Part shown: one piece after another, positions 62,166-64,000 of the stretch
Position numbering within the stretch: position 1 is the first letter of the stretch
How the letters are laid out: every line of letters begins with the position of its first letter
Origin: Cristatella mucedo
Lineage: Eukaryota > Bryozoa > Phylactolaemata > Cristatellidae
Assembly (NCBI GenBank): GCA_009760855.2
Contig: WPIO01000176.1
Location: forward strand, 190,001 to 254,000
Length of the DNA stretch: 64,000 bases
Reading direction: 5' to 3'
Made by a program: the position numbers and the translations under genes
Notes under the pieces: generated by a model
What the model was told of the DNA's origin: nothing
Database searches by the model: none
Seen by the model: only the letters and a program-made list of their open reading frames with translations

Positions 62166-63580
62166 ATTAGCTAGGAGAAAATTAAGGTGAGAAGTTATCT
62201 GAGTCAATAGGGCTGCCGATGTAGTGAGGCAGCATGAAAGCAGCAGCTCAGGGCCCGGCCGGCCAACGGGTGTACTACAGTTTGCTGCAGGAAAGTGGAT
62301 GTCGCTGGATAATAATTTGGGAAGTGAATCCCAGAGTCTGGAGCCTTCAGAGAAAAGATTCTGTCGCCAATAGTCTTTAAAGCAAAGGAATGGAACAGCT
62401 AATTTGTTGTCCATGTCGGACCTAAGGGCACGACGAGGCCGAAGCTGGTGCAGCAGTTCAGCTACGTATGAAGAGGAGCCAAGCCGTGGCCTTGACCTTG
62501 TGAGTCAGCGTAAGAACTTTACTCTGTATCCTTTAAACAACCGCAAGCCATAGCAGCTCTTTCAGTAAAGAAGACACGTGGCTGAACCTCAAGAATTTTT
62601 TAATAGCCTTGCAGCCATATTCACCACCATCTGCAGAGGCTTTGTGACTTTTTTTGGTAGCCCAGGCAAAATGGAATTCCATTAATCCAGCTTAGTCCGG
62701 ATTAAGGAACTAGAATGGTTTTAGCAAGCCACTGTTGGCAGACAGTTCCAAATCTTAGACGGTTCGACCGTGGTGGCTAGTGGTGGAAGCGGTCTTCTTA
62801 ATGAAGCTTTCAAAAGTTAATAGTAATAATGATAACACACTTGATAAAGCACCCTCAGAGAAATCAATCTCTTTCTAGGCGCTTTACATTAACTGCTAAG
62901 GAAGCACGATCGAATGGTTAGTGGTTGCATGCTCAATAAACAACAAGAATAACATGGTTAGGGGTGATATACACAGGGTCAGCATGTATGTGTGGTTAGT
63001 GGCAGCATGCACAGTGTCAGCACACATAAGCACATCAAGGTTGAAACTTTAAGCAGTTATCAAATAGGACACCTAAAGTCAGAGCACGTGGTGAAGATCA
63101 CACTACAGCATCACTAATTTGAAGAGCAAGGTCTTTTAGTCCTGCTACATGCTTGGAGTGGCCTCTCTTGTCATATCGTGGTTTAGTGTAAGGAAATTGG
63201 CCGGCATCCAGGATCGAATATCTGCAAGGCAAGCATTCACTTTATCAGCCGCTGCAGAGGATTGCGACTGTTTAAAGGACAAAATTCAGTGGGTACCGTC
63301 AGCATCAAAGTGCTAGCCGATCACGTGGGCCCGAATCCCTTTTTCCAGAGGTTCGGTATAAATGGAGAACAGCAAAGGGCTGAGAACAGACCCTTGTGGA
63401 ACTCCACACGTGACTGGTCTGCTGGATGAGACGAACCACCATACGACACCGATCGAACAAGGTCGAATGAATACGATTCAAACCACATTCGCAATCGTTC
63501 AAGTAGGATATCGTGATCAATAGAGTCGAATACAAGTATAGAGCAGAACCAGGGCAGTTGTTTGACCACCATCGTGCTTG
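62165..63580 (-). mobile_element. LINE B copy with nested LINE A end
   Basis: C-terminal frame 62414-62157 (DNKLAVPFLCFKDYWRQNLF), then RT at 63040-63580 ([20 protein letters not shown] on minus), interrupted at 62818-63045 by a LINE A terminus. Confidence 0.75.
62818..63045 (-). mobile_element. LINE A terminus inserted in LINE B
   Basis: TAATAGTAATGATAACACACTTG, AAAGCACCCTCAGAGAAATC through GCACATCAAGG; the flanking LINE B resumes at TTTAAGCAGTTATC. Confidence 0.75.
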
Positions 63581-63584
63581 CTTA

Positions 63585-64000
63585 CGATGTCAATGGTCAC
63601 ATGGAGGAGAGTAGTTTCAGCGTAGTGGTGTCCGTGCTTTTCCACGGCATTAATTCCGTGGAATATATATAATATATGGAATATAAATAATATATATATA
63701 CATTATTTATATATATACGTGCTTATAAAATTACAAAAAGCATCCGTACCTGTACCTATTGTACTCCTGTAAACTACATTACTTTGTGGCCCACCGAACT
63801 CCCTCAAGGATGGCTGTGAATCCATCTAACTTTATAGTCACCTGGCAGGCTATAACTCCAGTGACCAATCCCAAGTGTTCTACCTAGAATGTGCAATCGA
63901 CGCACAACAAGCCAAATGCTACTACGCGACTCGATTCTCGACGTCGCCCTGGACCTGTTTGCAGTGACTTGGACCTGCCTAAAGTTGACTTTCAATCGTC
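63585..64000. other. Unassigned end of window
   Basis: An AT-rich foldback (TATATA/ATAAAT) lies at 63658-63716. The minus frame 63995-63804 has no recognised family. No upstream exon of the NACHT/WD gene was identified here. Confidence 0.4.

Overview
This is animal nuclear DNA. Coding sequence is cut into many short exons with GT..AG introns. GC-rich, alanine-rich exons sit in an AT-richer background crowded with non-LTR retrotransposon fragments, tRNA-derived SINEs and long dinucleotide repeats. Nothing in it is bacterial or organellar. The coding style and the (TAA)n-tailed LINEs suggest a non-mammalian, probably aquatic metazoan, but the sequence does not settle the phylum.

Two protein-coding genes can be reconstructed by joining exons whose phases match. 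(1) On the plus strand, 349-21675, eleven exons encode a 708-residue RRP1/Nop52-family nucleolar protein needed for rRNA maturation. A TATA-like box lies at 244-252, just downstream of a SINE. The model has the conserved Nop52 domain in exons 1-7, a long charged low-complexity tail in exon 8, and a C-terminal RVSF motif of the PP1-docking type in exon 10. (2) On the minus strand, from 59147 (5' end not found) down to 20551, at least 21 exons encode a large STAND NTPase. A DUF4062-like N-terminal part and a NACHT ATPase (Walker A GPPGCGKT, Walker B LLVMDGLD) are followed by a helical region and WD40-like blades. The layout resembles NWD1/NWD2. Exon phases agree at every junction except one, between the NACHT exon and the next, where an exon is probably missing from my model.

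The two genes converge and appear to interlock. The predicted last exon of the NACHT gene (20551-20874, minus) lies inside the last intron of RRP1, and the last exon of RRP1 lies inside an intron of the NACHT gene.

The rest is mostly mobile DNA. LINE family A (CR1/L2-like reverse transcriptase, YADD, (TAA)n tail) has about twenty 5'-truncated copies on both strands. LINE family B, a related but distinct family, has six or seven copies. A third family, C, is seen once. Two tRNA-derived SINE families are present. SINE-1 ends in a GCTGTTAAATCAGCT-type terminus. SINE-2 has a 3' end that matches the 3' end of LINE A, a likely SINE/LINE mobilisation pair. Several A copies and one SINE-1 copy sit inside B copies, so B is the older layer. 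Microsatellites ((CA)n, (GA)n, (CT)n, (GGTA)n), several minisatellites, a perfect 198-bp tandem duplication and several perfect inverted repeats complete the window. No complete, intact retrotransposon ORF, tRNA gene, rRNA gene or CRISPR array was found.
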